Shown here one piece after another: positions 24,084 to 34,954 of a DNA stretch of 64,000 bases. The stretch covers positions 29,892,184 through 29,956,183 of the forward strand of contig NC_037596.1 in the NCBI RefSeq assembly GCF_003073045.1, read 5' to 3'. A program made the translations under genes and the position numbers. Below the pieces are notes generated by a model. The model ran no database searches. It was not told where the DNA came from and saw nothing but the letters and a program-made list of their open reading frames with translations. Each line of letters starts with the position of its first letter. The first letter of the stretch is position 1. Origin of the DNA: Pomacea canaliculata. Lineage: Eukaryota > Mollusca > Gastropoda > Architaenioglossa > Ampullariidae.

Positions 24084-27000
24084 GATTTAGAAACTCGTTT
24101 GTCTGACAGATACTGAAGTGGCAATGCACATATCGGCAAACTTATAAATATTTAGTAAATATCTGACGGCTTGTTACAGAAAACATACAGGTGAGATTGA
24201 ACGTCATCTCACCTAACAGACGTCAGGTACAGACAGACATCGAAGTTGGTCATTGGCGGACTGTGTGCGTGGAGTCTGACGTCACTGCCAGGGTCGTCTG
24301 TAGACAGCTCGGCTTACCATGGTAAGTTCTTTTCTCCTGTTAGTGAACGAGTCTGTGAAAGAATAATGAATGCTGATTCACCTGAAATTACACAGTTTAA
24401 GGGAATGAACTATCAACCTTGATAATCATTAAATGCTGAATTTGAAACTTTACATTTTTCACACACAGCTAAACACATGTCTAAACATGTTCACCTGTTA
24501 CTCCGTCCATCCATTCATTCTTTACTTACAATCTATCCCTATCTCTTTAAAACAAAAATCCTTTACATGAGTTACTTCAGATGTAACAAAATAGATCTTA
24601 TATATATAAATAATAAATAAATGCCTGTAATATAGTTGTTATGTTCTCATTACGAGTATATCTATCTACATAAATACTGATCTGTAAATGCGAACTGTTG
24701 TCGTCTGAATTATACCATCATCTATTCATTTATCGAACTTTGCACGATACGAATGCATAGCATAAAAGTTCTTCTGAAATAATAACAGCTGAAGCATTTT
24801 AATTAAGCATTAATAATTATCAGAACAATTGTTTTAAGCAAAATGTATTCTGCAATGTTTAGGCTTGGAGCGAGGGCGTTTGTATACAGAGAGGGTTGGA
24901 TCCGTGGTGATTTCTTATCTTGCCTTGGGAATGAGACTAGCATCGCTGAGTGTCAGTATGAGGCGTCTAGTTACGGACTCTGCCATGATTACAACATCAC
25001 TTGCAGTAACTGTAAGAACTTCAATTTTATGAAAGTAAAACTCATCAACATGTGTATAATTTGTTTGTTATGTTTAACGAATGAAACTACCTGTTGTGCA
25101 TATGGAAAATAAAATACTGTAGCTGTTTCCAGTCTCATATTCGGCTAAATGTGTAAATCTTTTCCACAAACGCAGCCAACTAAAGGGATGCACCGTTCTG
25201 TTTGAAAAAGACTGCTACTACTGACTCTTGAACAATACATGTTTTACTTTATTTAGTCTATTTTAATTTGAAATTATTTTCATAATCTAAATATTTTGCA
25301 AAAATGCTCTCGGTGATAGGTCTTATCTATATACTATCCTTCTACCTTTTTTATACATGTTTCTTACCCTTACTTGGTTTGTTTTCTGTAACTTCAATCA
25401 ATAATGTTAAAGTTTATTTTCGGTGACACCTTATATCATTTTAGGAAGCTAACGAAAAGTAATAATTAATATAGTTTATGTTAAATAAAGAAAATATGAT
25501 AACTGATTAGAAAAAAAAAACTAAAAACTTTAAGATTTTGATGCCGTGAGGAAGAAATGGGGGAATCGATGCAATATTTAGCTCTGAAATATTTGAGTTT
25601 TTTAGTTAAGATATATATATAATCACATATTTTGTTGAAGAAAATGTTGTAAGGAGCGGTAGACATGACGTGGTTAGCTACATCCTTCTGCGTGAACAAA
25701 TTAATTTTTAGTTTAATGTCGCTAACAGTTTCAATTGTTTTTTGCTTTTTTTTACAGATCTTGTGTACATCCACACAACCAGTAGCAGATATCCTTTAAT
25801 GCAGGAAACAAATGCTACTTTAACCTGTGCGAGCAATGAACGGTCTGGTGTAATAAATTACACGTGGCCAGAAAATGCAGGCGGGTTATCTGATGGCAGT
25901 AGCCTGATCATCACTAGAGTGACCAGGGGACATCATGGAAGGGGAGTGAGGTGTGAGGCGATGTACAGTAAAGGTGGAGTTGTCTCCAGTGACACACTGC
26001 AATTACAGGTTTACTGTGAGTATATTTATCCGACAACAAGGAATGTCATGAATAAAGATACTTAGTGATCGATTGCATTTAGTCTTCTTTAGTAAATGAG
26101 TTTTAAGTTTAAAAGCACTTTTACTTAAGGGAAGATTAAACACGTGACTAGACGACGGTAGAAAGGGTTTTAAGTACAAACTGTCATTAGTGGGTTTGAC
26201 CTCACTTATTCTGTGCGTGTGCGTGTGTGTGTAAATTATTTATGTCAACGAAAATAGTTACTTCTGTACCAGACACCTGTCTGATTCGATAGATTAGATC
26301 TGCAACGAATGTTCTATCGGCTTGTGTACAGATCGCCCGGTTATCAGGATAACACGGAGTGATAATCAGGGTCAGCCACTGTCCACCTACTCTGAGGTCA
26401 TCAAGGGTCACAGTGTGACGTTTGTGTGTGACGCTGACAGCAACCCGCCTCCTGCTTCCATCACGTGGTCAGGGAAAGTAAACAGCACTACTGGGGAGCT
26501 ACACATCATAGCAGCACAGCAGACGACACACGACGGTAACTACACCTGTACCGTGGTCACTGAGACAGTTGATGATGATGATCGTCTACCACTGATGGCA
26601 TCTTACCAGCTTGCTATTATCGTTAAAGGTATCCTTATCCTTACATCTATACTTTTCTTTCTTTTACTCTCTCTGTGTCACGAAAGAGTAGTGATATATA
26701 TAGTGATATATAACGTGCTATAGTTATGCCTATGATGTCTGATTGGTTGTAACGGTAGATCACGTGGTATGACTGACCAATCGAATGCATTTACGGCCAC
26801 AAGTCTGCGTTTTAATATTGGGGTTTGACCCCTATACGACGCTTTTCGCTACGGATCCTTGTAGAGTAAGCATCGAAGAGGACTTCTCAACTCAAGTCTT
26901 CGCTACCCCGGGTGTCAGCTATCACCAGTCACACAGAAGACGTGGGGTTAGGGTCACGGACCAAGAAGGTCAAAGCCTACTTATCAAACTGACTGTAAAA

Positions 27001-28880
27001 GAAGAGTGATTTTTGTCCATGCGAACTCCCGACCAACTCTTGGTATCGTAGAACCATTGTGCGAAATCGCAAATGACAGTTGTGTGTGTCCATCAGAGAC
27101 TAACATTCCACACAGCGAGGACACTCGGGTCAAGATGACTGAAATGTGTATGAGAATTGTACGGAATGAGTGAGCGTGTAGTGGTACGAGTCTAATAGGT
27201 AATAATAGATAAATTGACTCACTAGATAACTGGATTAGTATGACGGAGAATAATTAGTATTAACGAGACACCATAGATAACTATACAACATAGGGAACTA
27301 CTTCATTTGCATATGTGCATTTTTTTTATACCTTGATCATTTTGTAATTTATAAAATACTCTTGATGATTAAAAACTTTCTTTAATACACTAAACTGCCC
27401 TGAATTATTTATTAGAGTTATGCGTGCTCGGGGGCCCGAGCTAATTATAATGTAGCGTGAGTTGGTAAATAGGGGGATCGAAAGTGTGATAAGCCGAGGT
27501 GATGGAAATCACGACCTCTGACCATGTCCACGTGCTCATTCCCCTGAGTCACTGACACTCTACTGTTTGCATTAATAACACATTTTATAAAATTAATTTT
27601 TATCTGTTCATACATTTTGACTTATCTTAAAGAACTTAAGTGTAGATGTCAAATATATGTAACAAGTATAGGTAGTATACATTTGTTTGCTTGGATCGTT
27701 TTAAATGCAGCAGTCAGACATAACTTGTTGGCTTTTAGTAGCTGCTCAGGCAAATTTCATTGAATATTGCTAACAATTTCACGTTTTTGTAACAGTTACT
27801 GTCAACATCCACACAAACAGTAGCAGATATCCTTTAATGGAGGAAACAAATGCTACTTTAAAGTGTGCGAGCAATGAGTGGTCTGATGTAATAAAGTACA
27901 CGTGGCCAGAAAATGCAGGCGGGTTCCCTGATGGCAGTAGCCTGATCATCACTAGAGTGACCAGGGAACATAATGGAAGCCGAGTGAGGTGTGAGGTGAT
28001 GTACAGTGATGGTGGAGTTGTCTCCAGTCACAGACTGCAATTACAGGTTTACTGTGAGTATATTTATCCGACAACAAGGAATGTCATGAATAAAGATACT
28101 TAGTGATCGATAACACTTAGTCCTCTTAAGTAAATGAGTTTCACGTTCAATAGCGCTATTACTTGAGTGAAGACTAAACACGTGACTATACTACGGTAGA
28201 AAGGGTTTTAAGTACAAACTGTCATTAGTGGGTTTTATCTTGCTTTTTTTTGTGTGTGTGTGTGTGTGTAAATTATCTATGTCAACAAAAATAACAACTC
28301 CTGGACCAGACACCTTCCTGATTTAATAGATGATATGTGCGACGATTGCTCTATCGGCTTGTTTACAGATCGCCCGGTTATCAGGATAACACGGAGTGAT
28401 AATCAGGGTCAGCCACTGTCCACCTTCTCTGAGGTCATCAAGGGTCACAATGTGACGTTTGTGTGTGACGCTGATAGCAACCCGCCTCCTGCTTCCATCA
28501 CGTGGTCAGGGAAAGTGAGCAGCACTACTGGGGAGCTACACATCATAGCAGCACAGCAGACGACACACGAAGATATCTACACCTGCACCGTGGTCACTGA
28601 GACAGATAATGATGATGATCGTCTACCACTGTCGAGAACTTATCAACTTGGTTTAATCATTAAAGGTATTTTTAAGTATGCCGCTCTCTCTCTTTCTCAC
28701 TCACACACATATAAACACAGAATATTCTGTCTGCCAGGTTCGGAAAACACCTCCAGACATAGCACGAGCCACGGTCGTTTTTTCGCTTTTTGATTTGAAG
28801 CCTTATAATACAGGAACAATTTATTCCTTCTCTCAGTGGTTGTCGTGAAGGCTAGATGTGACATCATGACAAAATGCTGA
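22008..28880 (+). CDS. Gene B: SRCR-SRCR-Ig(x4), predicted secreted
   Basis: Exons 22008-22065, 22955-23105, 23613-23782, 24180-24321, 24863-25011, 25758-26015, 26332-26628, 27796-28053, 28369-28665 and 28837-28880. Every splice phase matches and no internal stop occurs, giving 607 residues. Order: signal peptide, two SRCR domains, Ig-a, Ig-b, Ig-a, Ig-b and a 13-residue tail with TGA at 28878-28880. It is the cleanest gene in the cluster. Without a membrane span the product should be secreted. Specific ligand unknown; host-defence or cell-recognition roles are typical of such domains but inferred. The intron between the two Ig pairs carries a solo LTR, and intron 1 a LINE fragment. Confidence 0.85.
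22256..22815 (+). mobile_element. LINE fragment in intron 1 of B
   Basis: Matches the LINE in intron 1 of C (around CATCCAACGAGCTGTGTAAG and AGTCTTTATCAATCTGTAGA) but lacks both its ends. The shared position indicates insertion before B and C separated. Confidence 0.75.
22955..23105 (+). CDS. Gene B exon 2, SRCR1 first half
   Basis: KVRLVNGTAPWNGRLEVLY, WRRVC and VVCRMLGF. Same GTGTGT donor as the other copies. Confidence 0.85.
23613..23782 (+). CDS. Gene B exon 3, SRCR1 second half
   Basis: RCTGEETSLEKCNH, LWCRY and AITC give four cysteines. The first 20 residues differ strongly from A, C and D. 170 bases, donor GTAAGA. Confidence 0.85.
24031..24083 (+). repeat. (TTG)n microsatellite in gene B intron
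   Basis: About 17 TTG-type units with two TCG interruptions, just upstream of the SRCR2 first-half exon. Absent from the same intron of A and C. Confidence 0.95.
24180..24321 (+). CDS. Gene B exon 4, SRCR2 first half
   Basis: IQVRLNVISPNRRQVQ, GHWRTVC and ARVVCRQLGLP. 142 bases, phase 1 to 2. Confidence 0.85.
24863..25011 (+). CDS. Gene B exon 5, SRCR2 second half
   Basis: LGARAFVYREG, SCLGNETSIAECQ and HDYNITC. 149 bases, donor GTAAGA. Confidence 0.85.
25758..26015 (+). CDS. Gene B exon 6, Ig-a1
   Basis: ATLTCASNERSG, YTWPENAGG and VRCEAMYS, a complete Ig-a domain. Its first codons (LVYIHTTSSRYP) differ from downstream Ig-a exons. Confidence 0.85.
26332..26628 (+). CDS. Gene B exon 7, Ig-b1
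   Basis: Complete Ig-b domain with VTFVCDAD, ITWSG and DGNYTCTVV. 297 bases, acceptor TGTACAG. Confidence 0.85.
26676..27557. mobile_element. Solo LTR in gene B intron
   Basis: An 882-bp block starting TGTCACGAAA and ending CTGACA interrupts sequence that is continuous in the equivalent intron of A. Flanks CTCTG and CTCTA look like a 5-base target duplication with one change. It resembles the solo LTR at 49632-52559 (shared stretch near 27395-27445 and 52355-52425). No internal region is present. Family unresolved (LTR retrotransposon). It is younger than the split of A and B. Confidence 0.75.
27796..28053 (+). CDS. Gene B exon 8, Ig-a2
   Basis: Complete Ig-a domain. Differs from Ig-a1 of the same gene at several positions but matches A and C copies closely. 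Confidence 0.85.
28369..28665 (+). CDS. Gene B exon 9, Ig-b2
   Basis: Complete Ig-b domain; the DGNYTC motif reads EDIYTC here. Donor GTATTT. Confidence 0.85.
28837..28880 (+). CDS. Gene B terminal exon
   Basis: After TTCTCTCAG, continuing in phase 1, the frame gives VVVKARCDIMTKC and TGA. The conserved CTGAG/GTAAGT donor overlaps the stop, so in B the exon that links to downstream parts in A ends the protein instead. Confidence 0.5.
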
Positions 28881-29823
28881 GGTAAGTTAAAGATCAGCAG
28901 GTAAAGACTAGTGTTCACTTGGAAGTCACTCTAAGGTCACTTGGTGCAGGTATTGTACCATTTCTGTATCCATGTTTACTGATTTATATAGAACCAATAA
29001 TTACTTATCTGCTGATGTCTTTGTCTTTGTTGACCTATAAACCGACCTAATATACAGTCATGAGTGTGTTTTTGGTAAATAACATCAGATGAATGTGAGT
29101 ATGTCCTATCATGTGTTTAGTCTTGTATTGAAATTATAAAGCGTTTAGTGAGCAAGCATGTTAATAGCCACACGTTATATAAATTACACAGAAAGGCTAG
29201 TAAATAAGTTTTGTTCAATTGTTATCTTTCATAACAAGCAAATTTAAACCAATACTTTATTAACAACGTTGCCATTGTCTCCCTAGTCATTAAGATTTGT
29301 GTGAACGTCTAGTACTAGAGCAAGATATTGCATCCTGATCTGTGAAAAACATTTTGCAGGTTACAACGTGTTGTGGAGACCCGAAGAGATTTCATCAGAA
29401 CAGCATTTATTTTTTTTATTTTTTTTTTATTTTTTATTTTTTGTTATTGTTGTTGTTGCTTTTCTACTTTTCTAAATTGCCTGCAAGAATTTAGACTTTT
29501 ATTTTTAGGACACAGGGAGATAACTTTGGATAAATTACAAAAATCGAACCATTCACACAGTCAGTACTAACACCCCTTATAAATTAAATACTACACCTTC
29601 TTTATACTTTATATAAATTTAACAGCAAGATATTATTATACAGTAAATATTTGTCATAAGTGTTATTCAATGTACTCGTGCTTCTGTTGCTTAAAATAAA
29701 GACTAGCATTAGTAAAAAAAGTAAATAAAATAAAATCGATAGATGCAGAAGTGATAGAAATACTGTACATTGCATGTAATCGTGCATGTGATCAGACCAT
29801 ACTACTAAGCTTTATAAGTCAAC

Positions 29824-29946
29824 CGCACTGGAGAAACATCAAGTTTCTTTTTTACTGTCTGTGTTTCATCTCTTGGTGGATGATGACTGTGACCGCTTCC
29901 TCAGTCTTCTTGGTCCGTGGTTGGAAACACCAGTTTCTTACTCAAG
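29824..29946 (+). pseudogene. Decayed copy of the candidate membrane exon behind B
   Basis: Aligns with 11402-11498 (shared GAAACATCA and TTCTTTTT stretches), but the frame used in A meets stops. Another frame is open and hydrophobic (VTASSVFLVRGW) up to a GTAACA donor, which I treat as chance. Confidence 0.4.
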
Positions 29947-31610
29947 GTAACAATCTTTCTTATTTGAATGCCACTTATTACATAAAGGTAAGGTGAACAG
30001 AGACAAATAAAAATATTATAAAGATTCTAAAACTATTCTTTTCAAAACACAATTTAGCTGTTTATTAAGTCAAGGGAGGTAAACGGGAATGAGGGTTAAA
30101 AGGCTATTTTTTAAGCTTTCTGCAAAACATTTATACAGTAAATTTTTCTTTTTTCCTAGACTTACCAGATACTAGATCATAAGAGTTAAAGGGTTACATT
30201 AGGACTTGAAATAAATAAATGAATATTAATTGCTTTAGCATAATAACTTTCTTGTTTTTTGTGTAATCAAAACGTATTTTTCCCAAAACTAGGTGTTTTC
30301 TGTTTAAGATGCTGGGGCCACGCGAGGTTAAAGGAGAAGAGAAAGAATTTAATAAACTTTGAAGCTAATGTTTGTTTTGATTTGCTCATTTCACATGTTT
30401 AGTTCCCGAGAACCTTTTAATGAAATTTTAACAGCCAACACTTAGCTGGAGTAATGTGTACAATTTCAGACTACATAATAGTAACAAGACAATACAACTA
30501 TCAATCACAACACGTTAACAATATTTCGGTTTTACTGTAAACACACTGAAATACAAGTGAATGAATAACACATATATGACACTTGACCCCTAGGGCATTC
30601 TAACGACTACCTAAAAGAGTAATTGTAGGATGGTGGTGTTTGCTGCTTTGGTCTGCCCACATCGCGACTTCGCTTGATATGTATGGAGACTACAATTTGA
30701 TATATACGTTGACTTAATAAACAAAGTGTTGAGAAAAGCAAGACTACACCTTTCTGTTCTGTCATCTCGTTCATGAAAACTCTCTAAAAGTGATTACTCT
30801 AGCACGCTCCATTGAAGAACCTGTACTAAGCTATACGTATCAATAATATGAAACAAATAATTATTAAGATTTATATAGCTCTTTTTCCCATCGTTCAAGG
30901 TGGGCTCAAAACTTTTTATTAAAAAACAAACAAAAATACACAAACATAATAGGAACGTGTGTCGATACGCAGATCTCACATATAAGTAAAGACAATATGG
31001 CGCAGATGTGACAGTAGAAATAAAACGACAGAAGAAAAGATGAAAAGTGGCGAGACACATTCATCCATTTAGGAAAGTAGCAAATATTGTAACAGATGTA
31101 CTGATAAACATTGTCAGAAAACTTCACGCAGATCAACTGACAAATACGAAAGTGAGGGAGAGTAGTCACCCTCAAGCGAGTGAGGCGACGGGAGATCACT
31201 CTTATCCAAATAAGCTTTAAGACAGTCTGTGTCCACCTACATGGAATAACAAAGATATGAGCACTAGCTATTGTCATAGTTCAAAAACAGTGGTGAAAAA
31301 CAACAGACAATATTAACAACAGAGTGGTCGACAAAACTAGTTTTTCGCTGGTCTCATTCACAGCAGTGATTTAATACAGCTGACGCCCTCTATCTTTGAC
31401 TACAGAAAGACAGGGACAAAATAAACAATGATGAATAATGATTACTACTATTTAATTATTGCTAATAAAATTAATATTATAGAGACAAAGGCATATATAT
31501 GGTATTATATATAATATATTGAAAAAAGACACTGAGTAGCGATATTTGTAAGAATGAATACAAGAGGGAGTGTGTGTATGTGTGCGTGCGTGTGTATATG
31601 TGTGTGTGTG

Positions 31611-31612
<2 letters not shown>

Positions 31613-31708
<96 letters not shown>
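31613..31708 (+). repeat. (TAA)n microsatellite
   Basis: About 32 uninterrupted TAA units between GT-rich tracts. Apparent open frames of poly-Asn or poly-Ile across it are artefacts. Confidence 0.98.
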
Positions 31709-32179
31709 GTTATGTATGTGTGTCTATGCGTGCGCGTGTGTGTGTTTCGTGTATGTGTGTGTAAATGTTAATCGGTTAATGCGAGTGTACGTGCCTGCAT
31801 GCATAAAAGGAATATTCCTGTCCTGTGTGTGTGTGTGTGTGTCCAAAGAGCAAAGGTCAGTATTATCGACGTGTTCGATCGTGAGTCTTCCTGTTAAAGA
31901 AGCCTCGCTTTCCGCAACGGCCGAGAAAAAAAGATGGAAGTGACGATACAAAGTTTATTCCGGAAATTTCGACTTTGGCAGTTGATTATTTTTCACTATC
32001 AACATCGAATCGCATAAAGTAAAAAAAAAAAAAAAAAAACTCAGAACATTAAAGCAAGGATAAACATTATTTTAACTAAAAGCTTACAATTAACAAAAAA
32101 TATTTAATGTAACTTTCCAGTTTTCACCTTAAGTGCTACACTTGTATTCTATTTGTTGTTCTCATGAATGGACTCCACG

Positions 32180-33500
32180 GAAGCCTGGTCATAGCATCTA
32201 GTCTGTTGGAAATCAAAATTAATAAAAAAGAAAGGTACACTTCCATACAAGAACTCTTAAACACTGAAATAATTCCCAAGGGGACAATTGTTGGCGACAA
32301 ACGCCCCCAAAAAACTCAGACATAAAAAGCGAGATAGAAAAAGGACATATGGATACGATAAACAGATACAATGAATACATAGATATATAGCAGGAATGAT
32401 ATCGATTTATTTATTTATTAATTAAAGAGCCCTTCCCTCTTTTTAAAGGGGAATCCAAACAGTACAAAGTACAATATAAAACAATGCAATAGAACATACC
32501 TCATAAGCTACACAAACAGTATCATGAATTGAAAAGTCAGCTATTAGTTAAATTTGTACTTCCCATATTACAGGAATATTCAAAAGAAATATAAGCCGGT
32601 TTGACATCAGTTCGACCACAACAGTCTCCCGAAGTTTATTAATTGAACAATTAAAGTCTTGCTGTCAAGTTAAGATTACAGTATAAGCAGATCACTAACC
32701 CATGCTTGTCGACTAAAACAAAATACATTTAATACGTAGTGCTATGTCTTGATGAAAGTTTTGACTAATTGTTAATATGTTGGCGTGTTCTACAACTTTT
32801 TAGAATTGTTTTTATTTCAATTATACAACTATTTTTTTCTTGAAATAGCTTAGAGCAAATGGGTTGAAATTCGGGTGAACCTGATCCGTCTCTTATCGTA
32901 CTATACCAAAGTCTATGTTGAGTGTCATTTCCCTCACCTGCCTCCTGTTGTTTATGTTTTCTAACCGTGTAGGTATTTAGATATTACCTAGTGATCTGGG
33001 AAAGGTTGGCCTCGCTATACGAATATCAAACCTCAAAGTGTGACTACCATTGAACTCAGACCTCACTCATGTTCGTGGCTCAACCATGTGTGATGAGTGA
33101 GCGCCCCATCGTCGAAGTACTTGAGCATGAGATGGCAGTATCCGGCTCTTGTTGGGCCCAGTTCTACGACACGAAGACTAAAGATGGATTTTGTGATAAA
33201 AATTTGTCCAAATAATGAAGAGTCTTCTTGCTCGGAAGTTGAAAATCAGATTAAAATACTCAAGAAATTCACTCTTCAAGATGAAGCGTAGGTCTTAACG
33301 TTTAGAAGTGTGGGAACCTGTTAGTCGTTGCACATCTGTTTATCTGCTGGTACACTCGTTTGAGCCTCAAGGGTTTGTGGGAAGTGGACACTTGTGTTCT
33401 TCATCAGTGTGTCTGGGCGTGTTTAAGATCGCAGTATCCGGACCTTTTAGGTCCAGTGCCATTAGTGCTCTGACAATAAGATGACAAGATTATGTTGGGC
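32180..33500. repeat. Spacer repeat upstream of C
   Basis: Matches 48700-49100 in order (e.g. AGTTTCGACCACAACAG-like run, AATTAAAGTCTT, TAAGCAGATCACTAACCCA-like run) and in its later part 20520-20900. Likely the intergenic part of the duplicated unit. Confidence 0.55.
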
Positions 33501-34781
33501 GCAGGAACACACTCAGAAAAACAATTAAAGGTTCTGGGCAAAAGGAAGTTCATCTCAGATTAAGGAAGTACTCAAGATGGTTTTTAGTGTGTACTAATTA
33601 AATACTTATTGTCTAAAAAGAATAGCAATAACAAATTCTGGAAAAAAAACACTGACGAATTTGAATTCATTTTGCGTGTCGTTTTTTAAGATTGTAAAAT
33701 GACATTACATGGATTATTATAGAAACTCCTCCTCTCAGAAAAAGATAAAATTTACTATATTTCCATAATAAAGAAAAGTGAAAAGTCTTTCGAAATGATT
33801 CATAATGTGAAAAGAAAAGGGGCACTGCTATTAAATCATGAAAGTGTCTCCCTCGCTCACTTCCTTTCAAACTCACTGGGCCAGCGTATGGCTGTTCTTT
33901 AACAAAACTAAGAAAATGTTGTGCCTGAACTTTTTTACTACTCTTCTGTCTACTAAAAATTACATATAAAAAAGTCCTAACTACGATCTATAACCTTTCT
34001 TGAAACAGATATTCCAGTATAGACAATCCTTTTGGTCCAACATTAGAGGATGACCAGGGACACTACCAGGAAGGGGGGAGGAAGGAACAAGGTGGCCTCT
34101 GAGTAAGAAAAGACTAACAACTTTCCCGAATGGCATGCTAGCGAGAGGAGATGTTAAGTCCAGACTGTGGTACATGGGAGAAAACCAAACCTTGTTGGAA
34201 CATTACTAGTTTAGACTAAGCTGATGTGATCCCAGCGACTTGTGAAATATATATATATATGATAAATTTGAGACAAAAAGAAGCGAATTCTTTTCTTAGC
34301 TTTAAATTCTGCGGCATAAACAATGACGCGGCTTGTTTGGAGATTTATTCTGATTTTTTAAATTTTGATTGATATTGGGATGAGTTCCATGTTGAAATTT
34401 TATCCGGTGCTAACTGTTCACATCTCAAAATCCAAGCCACAGACAGCTGAAGCAAGGTCAGGAGATGGAACACACACTCTCATCATGACCAAAACTACAC
34501 GAAATGTCTACGATGCAGCTTTCAAGTTTAAGGGGATCGACCTGGCCATTGACAAAGTTGTATATATTCGCGGCTTATAAACCTGCGTGGATTGATTGTT
34601 AATAAACTAGAGAGTTTACAAAATTATTGGTTGTGTATTACATACAGATGGTTGAATGTGAGCTAGAAAATTGATGCATAGCGGATGTACATAGACGGAC
34701 TATCCACACAGATTTATGAGTTTTCATTCGATCACATAAACATTGGGAGACAATCATAATGAGAAGCTTTTCTCAGTTATT

Positions 34782-34896
34782 TACATCCTTGTTGTCTGAC
34801 TTAAAGCATCCACACTGCGGTCTGTGCTCAGTGTCAGCTTTCCAGCCAGACTCTCCTCACATCCTCGTCTTCCTGCAAGACATCGCAGCTAACATC
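34782..34896 (+). promoter_or_regulatory. Conserved 5' leader block of gene C
   Basis: Nearly identical to the blocks before A and B but with unrelated sequence immediately upstream, which narrows the conserved unit to about 115 bases. Confidence 0.45.
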
Positions 34897-34954
34897 ATGA
34901 TGCGCTCGGTCCTCAGTGTCTGTGTGATGTTTACTCTTCTACTACAAGGTTTGA
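34897..34954 (+). CDS. Gene C exon 1, signal peptide
   Basis: Same MMRSVLSVCVMFTLLLQGL leader as A. Donor GTAAGT at 34955. Confidence 0.85.

Larger units (their letters stand above)
28882..34781. other. Region between B and C
   Basis: Contains a decayed copy of the candidate membrane exon (29824-29946), T-rich tracts near 29410, a long TAA microsatellite (31613-31708), and spacer repeats (about 32180-33500) shared with other intergenic regions. A minus-strand LINE/SINE 3' tail may lie near 32400-32510 (TTTATTTATTTATTAATTAA). No intact gene recognised. Confidence 0.45.

Noticed and set aside
23800-24129. Minus-strand frame with a poly-Gln run
   Set aside because: It is the complement of the TTG microsatellite plus gene B intron sequence.
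29751-29996. Hydrophobic open frame behind gene B as a live membrane exon
   Set aside because: The frame differs from the homologous A segment, and the A-equivalent frame is broken, so I treat it as chance.
31554-31943. Open frames with long poly-Asn or poly-Ile runs
   Set aside because: They are a TAA microsatellite read in different frames, with GT-rich flanks. No splice or domain support.
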